Part shown: positions 16,481-25,978 of the stretch, piece by piece
Position numbering within the stretch: position 1 is the first letter of the stretch
Layout: each line of letters opens with the position of its first letter
Source: [Clostridium] citroniae WAL-17108
Lineage (GTDB): Bacteria; Bacillota; Clostridia; Lachnospirales; Lachnospiraceae
NCBI RefSeq assembly: GCF_000233455.1
Contig: NZ_JH376421.1
Span: 578,073-642,072, forward strand
Reading direction: 5' to 3'
Length of the DNA: 64,000 nt
Notes under the pieces: model-generated
What the model was told of the DNA's origin: nothing
Databases searched by the model: none
The model's input: only the letters and a program-made list of their open reading frames with translations
Made by a program: the position numbers and the translations under genes

Positions 16481-17248
16481 TCACTTTACCGTCTTACCGG
16501 AATCTATGATGATAACCTCGCCGTTTACAAAATCCGCGGCTTCCGAAGCCAGATATACCGCGGCCCCCACATAATCCTCAGGCTGTCCCAGCCGTTTGTA
16601 CGGGTGGTTCTGAATGGTGGCTTCCATCCGTTCCGGATACTCCCTGTAGTAGTCTCTGGTAAAGCCCGTCTCCGTGGCAGTGGGAGCGATCCCGTTGACC
16701 TGGATGTTATGTGGAGCCCATTCCACTGCCAGGCATTTGACCAGGGCCGATACCCCTGCCTTACTGGCTCCATAGGCTGAAAAATTCGCCCCAAACCGGT
16801 ATGCTCCTGTTGACAGGATCTGTATGATCTTCCCATGGTCCTGGCCGCACATCACGCGCCCCACCTCCCGTAGGAAATAATAAGCGCCATTGAGATTGAT
16901 ATCAATTACATCCCGCCACTGCGCGGTGGTAAACTCCAACATTGGTTTTCGGTTTGTCACCGCAATGTTATTCAGTGCAATATCGATCCGCCCATAGATT
17001 GCGGCAATCTCCTTTACCATGGATTCCAGAAACCCTTCGTCTGTGATGTCTCCACAGTAACTGTCCGCCTGGATCCCCTCTTTTTTCCATTCGCCCAGCC
17101 GTTCCCGTATTTTTCCGGGATCCCGGTCAAAGATAATGATCCTGGCCCCGTAATGCGCATATGCCCTGGCGCAAGCCGCCCCGATATCGCCGGCCCCTCC
17201 GGCAATAAGCGCAACCTTATCCTGCAAAGAAAACAGTTCTCTCTTCAT
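16481..17248 (-). CDS. Short-chain dehydrogenase/reductase, gluconate-5-dehydrogenase-like
   Basis: A 255-residue classical SDR. It has the cofactor motif GGAGDIG (17-23), NNIAV in place of NNAG (93-97), the catalytic S146 and YGASK (Y159, K163), and the C-terminal GEVIIIDSGKTV typical of the family. An acidic residue after strand 2 (D41) suggests NAD preference. It would oxidise or reduce a sugar acid or polyol released by the operon's glycosidase-like enzymes; the exact substrate is unknown. It starts 4 bp after the CaCA gene ends. Confidence 0.88.
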   Translation of the reverse strand: MKRELFSLQDKVALIAGGAGDIGAACARAYAHYGARIIIFDRDPGKIRERLGEWKKEGIQADSYCGDITDEGFLESMVKEIAAIYGRIDIALNNIAVTNRKPMLEFTTAQWRDVIDINLNGAYYFLREVGRVMCGQDHGKIIQILSTGAYRFGANFSAYGASKAGVSALVKCLAVEWAPHNIQVNGIAPTATETGFTRDYYREYPERMEATIQNHPYKRLGQPEDYVGAAVYLASEAADFVNGEVIIIDSGKTVK

Positions 17249-17252
17249 ATGA

Positions 17253-18230
17253 TTACCCCATAGTAAACAAAAGAATTAACAGGTATATGATGTAGGTTCC
17301 CATAAGGACCACCCCGTGGACCCTGGTCAGCTTCCTCCTCCACACCCCGGCCGCCAGGATTATGCAAACCGCCATGGCCACCGGTATATCCAAAAGAAAT
17401 AATTGGTATTGTCCTGCCAAACGCCCTGTTTCCGTTCTGATAAGAGGAAGCATGCCTGTGCTGGAAACCATGGTGGCCGTGGACAGCACCAGCGTAATAT
17501 TGAGGACATTGGCGCCAATGATATTTCCCAGGGAAAGGGCATTCTCCTTCTTAATAATGGCCGTAATGGAGGTAACCAGCTCCGGAAGGGATGTCCCAAA
17601 GGCGATCAGTGTCAGGGAGATTACCTTTTCCGGTACTCCCATGAGCACCGCCAGAGCGCTGCCGTTGTCCACCAGCAGCCTGGCTCCTATTACGATCAAT
17701 GCCGCTCCCAGTATGAATTTTGGCACCTGCATCAGCTGGAATGGTTCCTCCCCGCCTGTGTCTTCCTCCTGGCCGCCGTTCAGTTCCATGAGGTTCAGCC
17801 ACACAAAACCGCCCAGCAGCGCGTACAGGACCAGGGCGCTCACCTTTCCCAGTCCATGGTTCAGCCATACCAACAGTCCGTAGACTACAATGGTGGTCAG
17901 CAGCAAAAGGCTCTTTTTTAATGCAAACAGGTCCGAATGTACGGTCTTTGTCAGGATCAGACACAAGCCCAGGATCAGTCCGGTGTTGCAGATAATGGAG
18001 CCGATGGCATTTCCAATGGCCATTTCACTGTGCCCGGTGGCTGCCGCCATGCTGGATACCAGCAGTTCCGGCAATGTGGTGGTCAGGCTGACGATGGTTG
18101 CCCCCATGATCGCCGTGGGTATCTTCATCTTCCGTGCAATGTAGAGCGCCGCATCCACAAAGACATCCCCGCCCTTTATAATCATCACAAATCCTGCCAC
18201 AAAACCGGCAATGATCCACAGACCGCCCAT
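17253..18230 (-). CDS. Ca2+/cation antiporter (CaCA family, YrbG-like)
   Basis: A 325-residue membrane protein with about ten helices in two inverted halves. The alpha-repeat motifs are clear: TIVSLTTTLPELLVS with GNAIGSIICNTGL in the first half and LIAFGTSLPELVTS with GNIIGANVLNITL in the second; their Glu residues bind the cation. I place the start at the ATG at 18230, six bases after AGGGAGG, since the ATG at 18236 abuts it. Its position at the head of a carboxylate-transport operon is unusual. It may expel a divalent cation that enters with the substrate (inference). Confidence 0.9.
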   Translation of the reverse strand: MGGLWIIAGFVAGFVMIIKGGDVFVDAALYIARKMKIPTAIMGATIVSLTTTLPELLVSSMAAATGHSEMAIGNAIGSIICNTGLILGLCLILTKTVHSDLFALKKSLLLLTTIVVYGLLVWLNHGLGKVSALVLYALLGGFVWLNLMELNGGQEEDTGGEEPFQLMQVPKFILGAALIVIGARLLVDNGSALAVLMGVPEKVISLTLIAFGTSLPELVTSITAIIKKENALSLGNIIGANVLNITLVLSTATMVSSTGMLPLIRTETGRLAGQYQLFLLDIPVAMAVCIILAAGVWRRKLTRVHGVVLMGTYIIYLLILLFTMG

Positions 18231-18273
18231 TACCATCCTCCCTGTACTTTCATCTTCATATTATGCTTCTTCT

Positions 18274-19347
18274 TTACTGGACCGTATCATCCTGGATCCC
18301 ATTGTATAATTCTTTGGTGGATTCCCTGGGGATGATCCTGGCCTTCAGCACTTTATTTTCCTCCACTGTCTCTCCCCCCAGCACCTTTAGAAGCATCTTC
18401 ACCGCCTCCCCTGATAGTTCGTTGACACAGCTGTCAATGGAGGTCAGCTCCGGCACACAGTAATTGCCTAACTCCGAATTACTGTATCCAATCACCTGAA
18501 TCTGATCCGGAACCCGGAGCCCGCGCCTCCGCAGATACCTCAGCACCCTGACGGCAAGGCTGTCACCCGAGGTCATGACCGCTCCGATCTTTGACAGATC
18601 CTCCGGATTCTTCATCAGCTTGTCCAAAACCTGGTCCACACGGTCCAGCGGACAGAGCGTAATGGAATTTTCAAAAACAGGCTGATCGCTCTCGATCATG
18701 GCTGTCAGGAATCCGTTGATCTTACACTTGTTGCTGTAGGATTCCCGGTTGTAGAGATAAATGGTGCGCTTTCCGTTCATTCCGGTGCTAAACAGCCGCT
18801 TAGCCGCCCGGTAAGCCGCTTCCTGGTCATCACAGTAAGCACTGTATATATTGGGCGCGTCCAGTGTTCCATTGATCCAGATAATGGGGACCTGCCCGGC
18901 GGCTTCAATGATGTACTTGTTATCATCTGCATCCACCTCATTGAAACTGGAACCTATGAGCACGATCCCGTCCACCCGTTTCTGAAGCAGAAGGCTCATT
19001 CCCTTTTTCTTATCCTCCAGCTCGTATCCTGTACAGTTTAACAGGGATGAATAGTTATACCGGCTCAATTCCCTTTGTACATTAAAGATTGCCCTGGTTA
19101 TGTAGACGTCCATGGTATCCGGGCACATGATACCAACCGTCTTTGTGGAGTCCCGTTTCAAACTCTGGGCAAATACATTCGGCGTATAATTTGTCCTCCG
19201 CATCACATCAAGTACCTTTTCCCTGGTATGATCCGATACATGAGAGCTTCCATTTAAAACCCTTGAGACCGTTGCCGTGGACACATTCGCCAATCTGGAT
19301 ATCTCTTGGATATTTAACCGTTCATTTACACTCTGCTTTTCTTTCAT
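18274..19347 (-). CDS. LacI-family transcriptional regulator of the TTT/GH67-like operon
   Basis: A 357-residue LacI/GalR protein. The helix-turn-helix (NIQEISRLANVSTATVSRVL, residues 12-31) and hinge helix (TPNVFAQSLKR) precede a periplasmic-binding-like effector domain (TVGIMCPD, VDGIVLIGSS, GAVMTSGDSLAVRVLRYL). It is the first gene of the minus-strand run that continues through CaCA, SDR, TctBAC and three glycosidase-like genes, so it is probably the local regulator. Two candidate operators of the AAnCGnTT type lie upstream (19376-19383 and 19669-19682). Confidence 0.92.
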   Translation of the reverse strand: MKEKQSVNERLNIQEISRLANVSTATVSRVLNGSSHVSDHTREKVLDVMRRTNYTPNVFAQSLKRDSTKTVGIMCPDTMDVYITRAIFNVQRELSRYNYSSLLNCTGYELEDKKKGMSLLLQKRVDGIVLIGSSFNEVDADDNKYIIEAAGQVPIIWINGTLDAPNIYSAYCDDQEAAYRAAKRLFSTGMNGKRTIYLYNRESYSNKCKINGFLTAMIESDQPVFENSITLCPLDRVDQVLDKLMKNPEDLSKIGAVMTSGDSLAVRVLRYLRRRGLRVPDQIQVIGYSNSELGNYCVPELTSIDSCVNELSGEAVKMLLKVLGGETVEENKVLKARIIPRESTKELYNGIQDDTVQ

Positions 19348-19368
19348 TCCTTCTCCTTATGTAATCAA

Positions 19369-19390
19369 TTTCATAAAGCGATTGTATTAC
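19369..19390. promoter_or_regulatory. Candidate LacI-type operator near the regulator start
   Basis: AAGCGATT (19376-19383) matches the central AAnCGnTT core of LacI/GalR operators and lies about 28 bases upstream of the LacI gene's ATG. The flanks TGTAATCAA and TTGTATTACA add loose dyad symmetry. Support is by pattern only. Confidence 0.35.
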
Positions 19391-19668
19391 ATATTCGCCA
19401 AAAACACAATAGTATTTTCGCATTTTTGTCACTATATACACATATATCTTTTTATTTTTGTGCATTTTATTCGTCATTTTGTCTTTTTTATCAGCCAATC
19501 CCTCCCCCTCCTGTTTTTTATGTAACCGATAACAACAAGAAAATCAAAAATCCAGGCCAGGATCTGGTATATCTGGCCGATATCAGATTTTTATCCTCTA
19601 AATTCAGGCAGTTTCTTAAATAACCGGCTCATTACTTCCAATATTTAACTTTTCAAATGCATCGGTCA

Positions 19669-19682
19669 TGTTATCGATTACA
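19669..19682. promoter_or_regulatory. Candidate cre / LacI-type operator
   Basis: TGTTATCGATTACA is an imperfect palindrome centred on ATCGAT, close to the CcpA cre consensus (one departure). It sits about 320 bp upstream of the LacI gene. The 19348-19757 stretch otherwise has no gene that I can see. Confidence 0.35.
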
Positions 19683-19757
19683 ATCAAGTGTGGCAAAGGG
19701 CCATAACGAACAGGTATAACAAGAAGACATGGGATGGGACCGGTCTTTCCTATATGC

Positions 19758-19797
19758 AAAAACCGGACCCCTGAATTTCTCCAGGTTTCCGGTTTTT
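19758..19797 (-). terminator. Terminator of the GGDEF/EAL gene
   Basis: AAAAACCGGA (19758-19767) pairs with TCCGGTTTTT (19788-19797). On the minus strand it lies ten bases after the stop codon and ends in TTTTTG. This is a canonical intrinsic terminator. Confidence 0.8.
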
Positions 19798-19806
19798 CAT
19801 TTCCTT

Positions 19807-22800
19807 TTACACGCTTGTGTGATCCACAGATCCTTTGCTTAAAAACTGTCTCTCATATTCCTCCACCGACATGGGTTTCCCATACAGGTATCCCTGACCG
19901 ATCATACACTTGCACTTCTTCAGGTATGCTGCCTGCAGTTCCTCCTCTATGCCCTCTGCAATGGTCTGTATCTTCATGTCATGACACATGGAGATGATAT
20001 GCTTTACGATCTGTCCGCTCACCCGGTCCCTGTCGATCTTGTCCACCAGGCTTTTATCCAGCTTCAGGACATCAAATTCCACATCCGACAGGATATCCAT
20101 ATTGCTGTATTTAGTGCCGAAATCATCCAGGGAAATACGGTATCCTCTTTTCTTTAACTCCGCCAGGGCCCTGTAAACCATATCGCGCCCAAGCTCCCCG
20201 ATGCTCTCCGTCACTTCCACTTCCAGCATTCCCGGTTCCACATCATATTTTTTTGCAATGGAGCTTACACTTGATACAATATCCGCATTGAGAAGGGTCA
20301 TGCGCGAAAAATTAAAGGAGAGGATCTGTTCCCTGTACCCCAAAGATTTCCAGTTTTCCAACAGACGGCAACATTCCTCAAACACAAACAGGTCCACGTA
20401 GCTGATCAGATTCTGCCGTTCAAGGATCTGGATAAACCTGGATGGCATGATCATGCCCCTGTCCGGGTGGAAGTAACGCACCAGGGCCTCCGCCCCTGCA
20501 CAGGTGCCGGTCTTAAGGTAGAGTTTCGGCTGAAGAACTACCTTAAACTCTCCTCGGTCAATGCTGTGCAGCAGCTTCTTGATCAGCTCCAGCCGCCCAT
20601 TTCCTGAAAGATCAGGCTTTGTCTCATAATACCGCTGCTTGTCAATACGCATCAGTTCCCCTGCCTGTTTAACCGCCCAGTCCAGATTCTTCTGCCTGTC
20701 ATCCCACACCCTTCCCGCGGATATAGACAAATTCGGCCTTGCATTCAGCTCACCTATCAGACCCCCGAACCTGTGCTCAAACTCGGCCCTGGATACATTT
20801 TCCATGATAATATCAAACTCATTGCTGTTCAGCCGGAATACGATACAATCTTTGAATCTCTTCTCAATGATTTGGGCCGTCAGCCGTATCAGTTCATCTC
20901 CCGCCTCGGTCCCCATGGTGTCGTTGACGGATTTAAGGTCATTGATATCCACCATGATGACGCCTATGGAAACCACCTCATCCGCCTTATACGTCCTTCG
21001 GTACCCGTCATAGCTGCTCCTGTTAAGAAGTCCGGTCAGGGAATCATAGTAAATGCTGTGCTCCAGCTGCCTGGCATCCTGCCTCCGGCTGATCTCCTGG
21101 GCAATAAAATAGATCAGCATATTGATCAGTTCCAGGGAATGCCGGCTTCTGCACCCCATCATCACGATGTATCCCAGCTCACCCTTTTTGCTCACAACGG
21201 GGAATACCGTCATATTGTCGATCTGCTCCCTCTCCATGTCCTGATAAAGTTCAAAGGATTCCGGCAGGATATCATGGGACTCTTCTATGCTTCTGACCCC
21301 GCCCTGATGGTGCTGGTCCAGCCATCCTTCCAGATGGCATTCCAGATCCCGGCTGGCCGGCGGCAGATCAGGTTCATCTCTCCTGCAGGCACACTCATAG
21401 CCAAAGCCATTGTCCTTTTGAAGGAATATCTGGATATGGCCTGCTTCATAGTGGTCCGCCAGCACATCCATAAGGCGGCGCAGGGATTCTTCCATGGTTT
21501 TGGCTTCCACCATGGCGTAAATACAGCTGATCACCGTATTGGCCACATCCACCCCTGAACCGCCGCTTCCGTCACTCATTCCCCGGAAATAGCCATCCGC
21601 CTTATCTGACCGCTCCATCCCAATGGACAGGACGGCAGGCTTTCCTTTCCATTCCGCCAAGCGTGTCTTCACCAGCCGCTTTACACCGCGCACCGAATCC
21701 GGATTCTCCCAAAGGGAAAAGTGATCCCAAGCCCAGTTAAAGCCGTTGCAGAACGCGCAGGGGCTGCTGCTGCCACAGAACAGTTCATAACATTTGCGGT
21801 TCCTGCACTCCTCCCCGTTCCTGCCGACCATGGTGTAGTATGCCTGGTTTGCCGCAAGAAGCTCATACGTATCCGGATCAATGAGACAGGCAGGATCTCC
21901 CTCAGACGACAGCAGACGCTCAAATTCACCGGACGATTCCGCCCTTTTCTCCCCGGCGTCCCCAGGTTCCCCCGCTGCTTCACTCCCCGCCCCATCCATA
22001 TCCCACAGGCAGAACAGGCCGCCCACATGCCCATTATCCGGGCTCAGGTACAAATACCCTTCCATTCGGACAAGCCCCATCCTGCCGCCATCAGACATGC
22101 GCATATAAGGCAGGGAAATCCGGTCCCTGCCGGTTTCAAACCCTTCCACCAGCGTCTCCCTGCAAAAGGCCCTTTGCAAAGCTTCCCTTTCCTCAGGCTT
22201 TACAGCCTTCTTCGTCAACTGCTCCGTCAGGAGGGTGTAGCGGCACTCTTCCCCGCAGCCGGATAAGCACTTCCAGATTCCGTGAAGCCGCTTCACCCTG
22301 TCATCCGTCAGATCCACCTCGCCGTATGCCAAAGCATCTTCAAGGATCAGCTGATTGACCCTGGCCTGCCTGATATAGGCGTTCTCCAGTTCCTTACGTC
22401 TGGTTATATCCTCAAACCGCCCCAGAACGATCTCAGGTTTTCCCTCCTCGTAGGCCAGGACCTCCATTTCCACCGCAAACCAGCTGTATTCCCCTTTCCG
22501 GTTCTTGATCTTTACCTCACAGCGGGCATGATCCCCCCCATTTCGCAGGACATGGAATGCCTGCAAAAATGTCTTGCCAAACTGCGGATGCACGATCTGT
22601 GTATCCACCCAGGACTGGGGAAAATCCTGGATCTGTTTTTCTGTTCCATATGTAATCTTATGGTCTGTATATGTCAATGCCGTGCCGCTGGTCATGTTAT
22701 ATTCAAATACCTCTTCCCAGCTCACATTCAGGGACCACCTCTTCATCTGGTCCAGGTTGGTCATATTCTGGTGATATCCTGTGATCAGAAGCCGTCCATC

Positions 22801-23160
22801 CTGAAGCTGTCTGGTCCTGCCCCCGCACCGTACCGGGATATCCCCCCATTCAGGGTGGTTCCAGGTGTACTGGACTTCACAAAGCTTGCCGGAGCGGGCA
22901 ATCCGGTCCATGGCCTCATTCACATAGGAATGGTTCCCCCTGTTGATCCGTTTGTACCAGAACTCAAAACAGGCTTCCGGGGATAGGTTTTCCTTTAACC
23001 CCAGCAGCCTTGCCATGGTTTGGTCAATATAAAATTTTACGTCCCGCATATCCCGGTCCGTTACCATGTTCCACAGTCCCAGGTCCGACATATGCAGGAT
23101 ATCATCCACCCACTCCATATTGTGAAATACAAAGCTTTTGCTGAAGTCTCTGTCGCTCAT
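19807..23160 (-). CDS. PAS/GAF sensor with degenerate GGDEF and intact EAL domain
   Basis: A 1117-residue cytoplasmic c-di-GMP protein. The N-terminal half holds PAS-like domains (about 15-135, 150-255 and 412-515, the last with Cys-rich CYELFCGSSSPCAFC) and a GAF-like region (about 545-690). The GGDEF domain (about 700-845) has NSNEF (778-782) in place of GG(D/E)EF, so cyclase activity is unlikely. The EAL domain (about 860-1105) keeps the catalytic set: EAL (E891), N950, E985, DDFG (D1012-D1013), K1033, E1069 and Q1089, so it is predicted to be an active phosphodiesterase. I start it at the ATG at 23160, preceded by GAGGA, rather than the 29-codon longer frame. Confidence 0.9.
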   Translation of the reverse strand: MSDRDFSKSFVFHNMEWVDDILHMSDLGLWNMVTDRDMRDVKFYIDQTMARLLGLKENLSPEACFEFWYKRINRGNHSYVNEAMDRIARSGKLCEVQYTWNHPEWGDIPVRCGGRTRQLQDGRLLITGYHQNMTNLDQMKRWSLNVSWEEVFEYNMTSGTALTYTDHKITYGTEKQIQDFPQSWVDTQIVHPQFGKTFLQAFHVLRNGGDHARCEVKIKNRKGEYSWFAVEMEVLAYEEGKPEIVLGRFEDITRRKELENAYIRQARVNQLILEDALAYGEVDLTDDRVKRLHGIWKCLSGCGEECRYTLLTEQLTKKAVKPEEREALQRAFCRETLVEGFETGRDRISLPYMRMSDGGRMGLVRMEGYLYLSPDNGHVGGLFCLWDMDGAGSEAAGEPGDAGEKRAESSGEFERLLSSEGDPACLIDPDTYELLAANQAYYTMVGRNGEECRNRKCYELFCGSSSPCAFCNGFNWAWDHFSLWENPDSVRGVKRLVKTRLAEWKGKPAVLSIGMERSDKADGYFRGMSDGSGGSGVDVANTVISCIYAMVEAKTMEESLRRLMDVLADHYEAGHIQIFLQKDNGFGYECACRRDEPDLPPASRDLECHLEGWLDQHHQGGVRSIEESHDILPESFELYQDMEREQIDNMTVFPVVSKKGELGYIVMMGCRSRHSLELINMLIYFIAQEISRRQDARQLEHSIYYDSLTGLLNRSSYDGYRRTYKADEVVSIGVIMVDINDLKSVNDTMGTEAGDELIRLTAQIIEKRFKDCIVFRLNSNEFDIIMENVSRAEFEHRFGGLIGELNARPNLSISAGRVWDDRQKNLDWAVKQAGELMRIDKQRYYETKPDLSGNGRLELIKKLLHSIDRGEFKVVLQPKLYLKTGTCAGAEALVRYFHPDRGMIMPSRFIQILERQNLISYVDLFVFEECCRLLENWKSLGYREQILSFNFSRMTLLNADIVSSVSSIAKKYDVEPGMLEVEVTESIGELGRDMVYRALAELKKRGYRISLDDFGTKYSNMDILSDVEFDVLKLDKSLVDKIDRDRVSGQIVKHIISMCHDMKIQTIAEGIEEELQAAYLKKCKCMIGQGYLYGKPMSVEEYERQFLSKGSVDHTSV

Positions 23161-23270
23161 ACACTTTTCCTCAAATCGTATTGATTGTCCTTGTATCCAT
23201 ACTGTATTCCTGCTTTTTATTATATCATCACTTCCTGGGGTTACCACAAACTTTTTTCTTAATTTCCCGG

Positions 23271-24101
23271 TCAGAACATCCCGCTTTTATCCATGTCAGG
23301 CAGCACAGCCTTGCCTCTGTCCGATGGCGCGCATCCGAACATCTTCTTATAAGCCCTAAAAAAGCTGGAATAATCCCCAAATCCCGCTTTGGCTGCCGCT
23401 TCAGCTGCCGGGACCCCGGCCGCCAGCCAGCCCTGCACCATCGCCATCCGCTTATATTGGATGTATTTGGCCACCGTAGTCCCTGTGGCCCTCTTAAACA
23501 CGGCCGTCAGATGGTTTTTACTCATAAAAAATGTTCCGGCCAGCCCTTCCAGGGTCAGCGGCCCGCTCAGGTGCTCATTGATATAACGTATAATCTCCCT
23601 GGCCTGCCCTTCCTGGCCCGCAGCCGTTCCCTCCCCTTCCTGATATATTGCAAAAATCCTGGTTAAAACAGACAGGACCCGTGCGCTGATTGCAATGTCC
23701 TGTAATTCTTTTCCATAGGTCCCGCACTCCTCCAGCGCATGAAAATACCACTCCATCTGAAACTGCTCCTCATAACAGCGCCATTCTGAGGAAAACGGCT
23801 TTAATAAAAGCCCGCGCTCCCTGTCCCCCAGAAGATCCTCCATAAAATGCAGGCGTATGCGGTGGTACTCCTCACAATCCAGTATCCTCAGCCCGTGAAA
23901 ACAGCCCGGAGGTATTATGACAAGGCTTCCCGGCCTGGGTATATAGGTTCTTCCCTCCACCATGTATTCCACATTTCCCGTTATCATATAATAGATCTCA
24001 TAGCTGCCGTGGCAGTGCATCTTATACTCCATATCCGCCTCGTTGCTGCGGGTATGGGCATAGATCACCTTGCTTGTCTTAAAACTTTCCTCCTGGTACA
24101 A
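23271..24101 (-). CDS. AraC-family transcriptional regulator
   Basis: A 276-residue AraC protein. An N-terminal cupin-like sensor (HCHGSYEIYYMITGNVEYMV, PGSLVIIPPGCFHGL, residues 28-75) is followed by the double helix-turn-helix C-terminal domain (LTLEGLAGTFFMSKNHLTAV near 180-200 and AAAKAGFGDYSSFFRAYKKMFG near 232-255). Translation appears to start at a TTG (24101) five bases after GGGAGG. Its target is unclear: it lies between the c-di-GMP gene and aspA and is separated from both by terminator-like hairpins. Confidence 0.88.
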   Translation of the reverse strand: MYQEESFKTSKVIYAHTRSNEADMEYKMHCHGSYEIYYMITGNVEYMVEGRTYIPRPGSLVIIPPGCFHGLRILDCEEYHRIRLHFMEDLLGDRERGLLLKPFSSEWRCYEEQFQMEWYFHALEECGTYGKELQDIAISARVLSVLTRIFAIYQEGEGTAAGQEGQAREIIRYINEHLSGPLTLEGLAGTFFMSKNHLTAVFKRATGTTVAKYIQYKRMAMVQGWLAAGVPAAEAAAKAGFGDYSSFFRAYKKMFGCAPSDRGKAVLPDMDKSGMF

Positions 24102-24115
24102 TTCGGCCTCCCTGT

Positions 24116-24157
24116 GCTTCTGACTGTGTTTCTATCTGTGTTTCTGCCTGTGTTTCC
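24116..24157. repeat. Three tandem 12-base repeats upstream of the AraC gene
   Basis: On the plus strand the unit CTnnCTGTGTTT occurs three times in a row just upstream of the AraC start. The rest of the roughly 300-bp gap to the aspA terminator is AT-rich and I see no gene in it. Confidence 0.5.
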
Positions 24158-24355
24158 GGCATCCATATTTCCATTGTATCAGCTTTTGCGCGATTTGCAA
24201 TATTTCTTTGGCTTATGGCAATGGTTTTTGCAATATAAATATCATATAATATCACCTGTAAGCAAGAGAAATACAGCAAATAAATTGTTGCAAAAACCGA
24301 AAGGGCCCTCCCCCTTTCACACATTTTATCCCCCTTTATACACAATACAATATAA

Positions 24356-24398
24356 GAACGGCCAGGCATCCCCAGTGCCTGGCCGTTCTGTTTTGTTT
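24356..24398 (-). terminator. Bidirectional terminator after aspA
   Basis: A 13-base perfect stem (AACGGCCAGGCA with TGCCTGGCCGTT) lies directly behind the aspA stop codon. T-rich sequence follows it on both strands. Confidence 0.8.
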
Positions 24399-24399
24399 T

Positions 24400-25842
24400 C
24401 TATGATTCTTTATGATTTTGAATGGGCGCCCCGCCCATTTTGTGGTACTCCACCTGATGTCCCGGCTGGGTCATGTCCTTCAGGTTCAGACATTGGTCCA
24501 GCTGGGCCTCTGTCATCAGCCCCTCTTCCAGCACCAGTCTCCTTACGGGAATCCCCGTTTCCATGGAGCGCTTGGCTATTTCCGCTGATTTTTTATACCC
24601 CAGCGCAGGGCACAGCGCTGTTGCAAGGGCTGCGCTGGACTCCACCAGCTTACGGCAGTGTTCCCTATTGGCAGTGATCCCAAGAATACAGTTATCGATC
24701 AGTGTCTCCACCGCGCCCTTCATGGTATCAATGGATTCAAATATCTTATAGAAAATCACGGGCTCAAATGCATTCAGCTCCATCTGTCCGGCCTCTGCCG
24801 CCATGGTAACCGTAACATCATTTCCAATTACATTAAACGCCACCTGGGAAACCACCTCAGGGATAACAGGATTGATCTTACCGGGCATGATGGAAGAACC
24901 GTTCTGCTTGGGCGGCAGGTTGATCTCCCCAAGTCCCGCCCTTGGACCGCTGGATAACAGCCTGAGGTCATTACATATCTTGGACAGGTTCACCGCGCAG
25001 ATGCGCAGAACAGATGAGGTATGTACAAAACAGTCCAGGTTCTGGGTCGCGTCAAACAGGTCGTCCGCCTGGACGCAGTCCGTACCGCACACCAGGTTGA
25101 TGTTGCGGATGATATGGAACAGGTACACGGGATTCACATTGATGGCTGTTCCCACCGCGGTTGCGCCAATGTTTAAATACTTCAGTTCGTCCATCTGCTC
25201 CCGTATGCGCCTGATATCCCTTCCGATCACAGCCGCATACGCCTCAAAGGACTGGCCCAGGCGGATGGGCACCGCGTCCTGAAGCTGGGTCCTGCCCATC
25301 TTTACCACATCATCAAATTCAATGGATTTCTGGTGAAGGGCTTTCTGAAGCCGATCCAGTTCATCGGTCAGGCCGGGCAGCAGGCCAAGGATGGTGAGCT
25401 TGCCCGCACAGGGTATTACATCATTGGTGGATTGCGCCATATTCACATGGTCATTGGGATGCACGATGGAGTAATCTCCTTTCTCGCCGCCAAGGATCTC
25501 GATCGCACGGTTGGCGATCACCTCGTTGGCATTCATATTGGCGGATGTACCTGCCCCGCCCTGTATGGCATCCACGATAAACTGCGGGTGGAGTTTACCT
25601 CCTATGATCTCGTCACATGCCTGGACAATGGCATTGCCCGTGCGCTCATCCAGCACATGGGCTGTCATATTGGTAAATGCAGCCGCCTTCTTGATCCTTG
25701 CCAGATTCTTAATAAACTCCGAATGAAGCGGCCTTCCTGTAATGTGGAAATTATTCTTTGCCCGCAATGACTGGACCCCGTAATATGCTTTCTGAGGCAC
25801 CTCCATCAATCCTATGGAATCCGATTCCTCCCTGGTAGCCAT
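24400..25842 (-). CDS. aspA: Aspartate ammonia-lyase
   Basis: A 480-residue enzyme of the aspartase/fumarase superfamily, converting aspartate to fumarate and ammonia in the cytoplasm. The superfamily signature GSSIMPGKINPVIPE is near residue 315-330, with the upstream blocks AGTSANMNANEVIANRA (about 97-113) and NDHVNMAQSTNDV (about 130-142), and RTQLQDAVPIRLGQ. The length fits aspartase. The N-terminus (MATREESDSIGLMEVPQKAY) matches the family's substrate-proximal start. A strong AGGAGGAAGG precedes the ATG. It stands alone, with its own upstream palindrome and downstream terminator. Confidence 0.93.
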   Translation of the reverse strand: MATREESDSIGLMEVPQKAYYGVQSLRAKNNFHITGRPLHSEFIKNLARIKKAAAFTNMTAHVLDERTGNAIVQACDEIIGGKLHPQFIVDAIQGGAGTSANMNANEVIANRAIEILGGEKGDYSIVHPNDHVNMAQSTNDVIPCAGKLTILGLLPGLTDELDRLQKALHQKSIEFDDVVKMGRTQLQDAVPIRLGQSFEAYAAVIGRDIRRIREQMDELKYLNIGATAVGTAINVNPVYLFHIIRNINLVCGTDCVQADDLFDATQNLDCFVHTSSVLRICAVNLSKICNDLRLLSSGPRAGLGEINLPPKQNGSSIMPGKINPVIPEVVSQVAFNVIGNDVTVTMAAEAGQMELNAFEPVIFYKIFESIDTMKGAVETLIDNCILGITANREHCRKLVESSAALATALCPALGYKKSAEIAKRSMETGIPVRRLVLEEGLMTEAQLDQCLNLKDMTQPGHQVEYHKMGGAPIQNHKES

Positions 25843-25978
25843 AACTTTACCTTCCTCCTGTTATCTTGTGTGCCGGCGTCCGAACCCCCGGTCCGGCAAT
25901 TTATATAATTGGAGCATATCACTTTCTGCATCAAAAGGAAATACTTTGGAGAATTATTTGTTTTATTAACTATATTAA

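Noticed and set aside
24116..24157. CRISPR-like repeats
   Set aside because: The units are 12-base direct tandem repeats without spacers; no CRISPR array is seen anywhere in the window.
24079..24369. A small gene upstream of the AraC regulator
   Set aside because: The frame is driven by the 12-base tandem repeat (ETQ repeats), overlaps the AraC start and lacks a convincing ribosome binding site.
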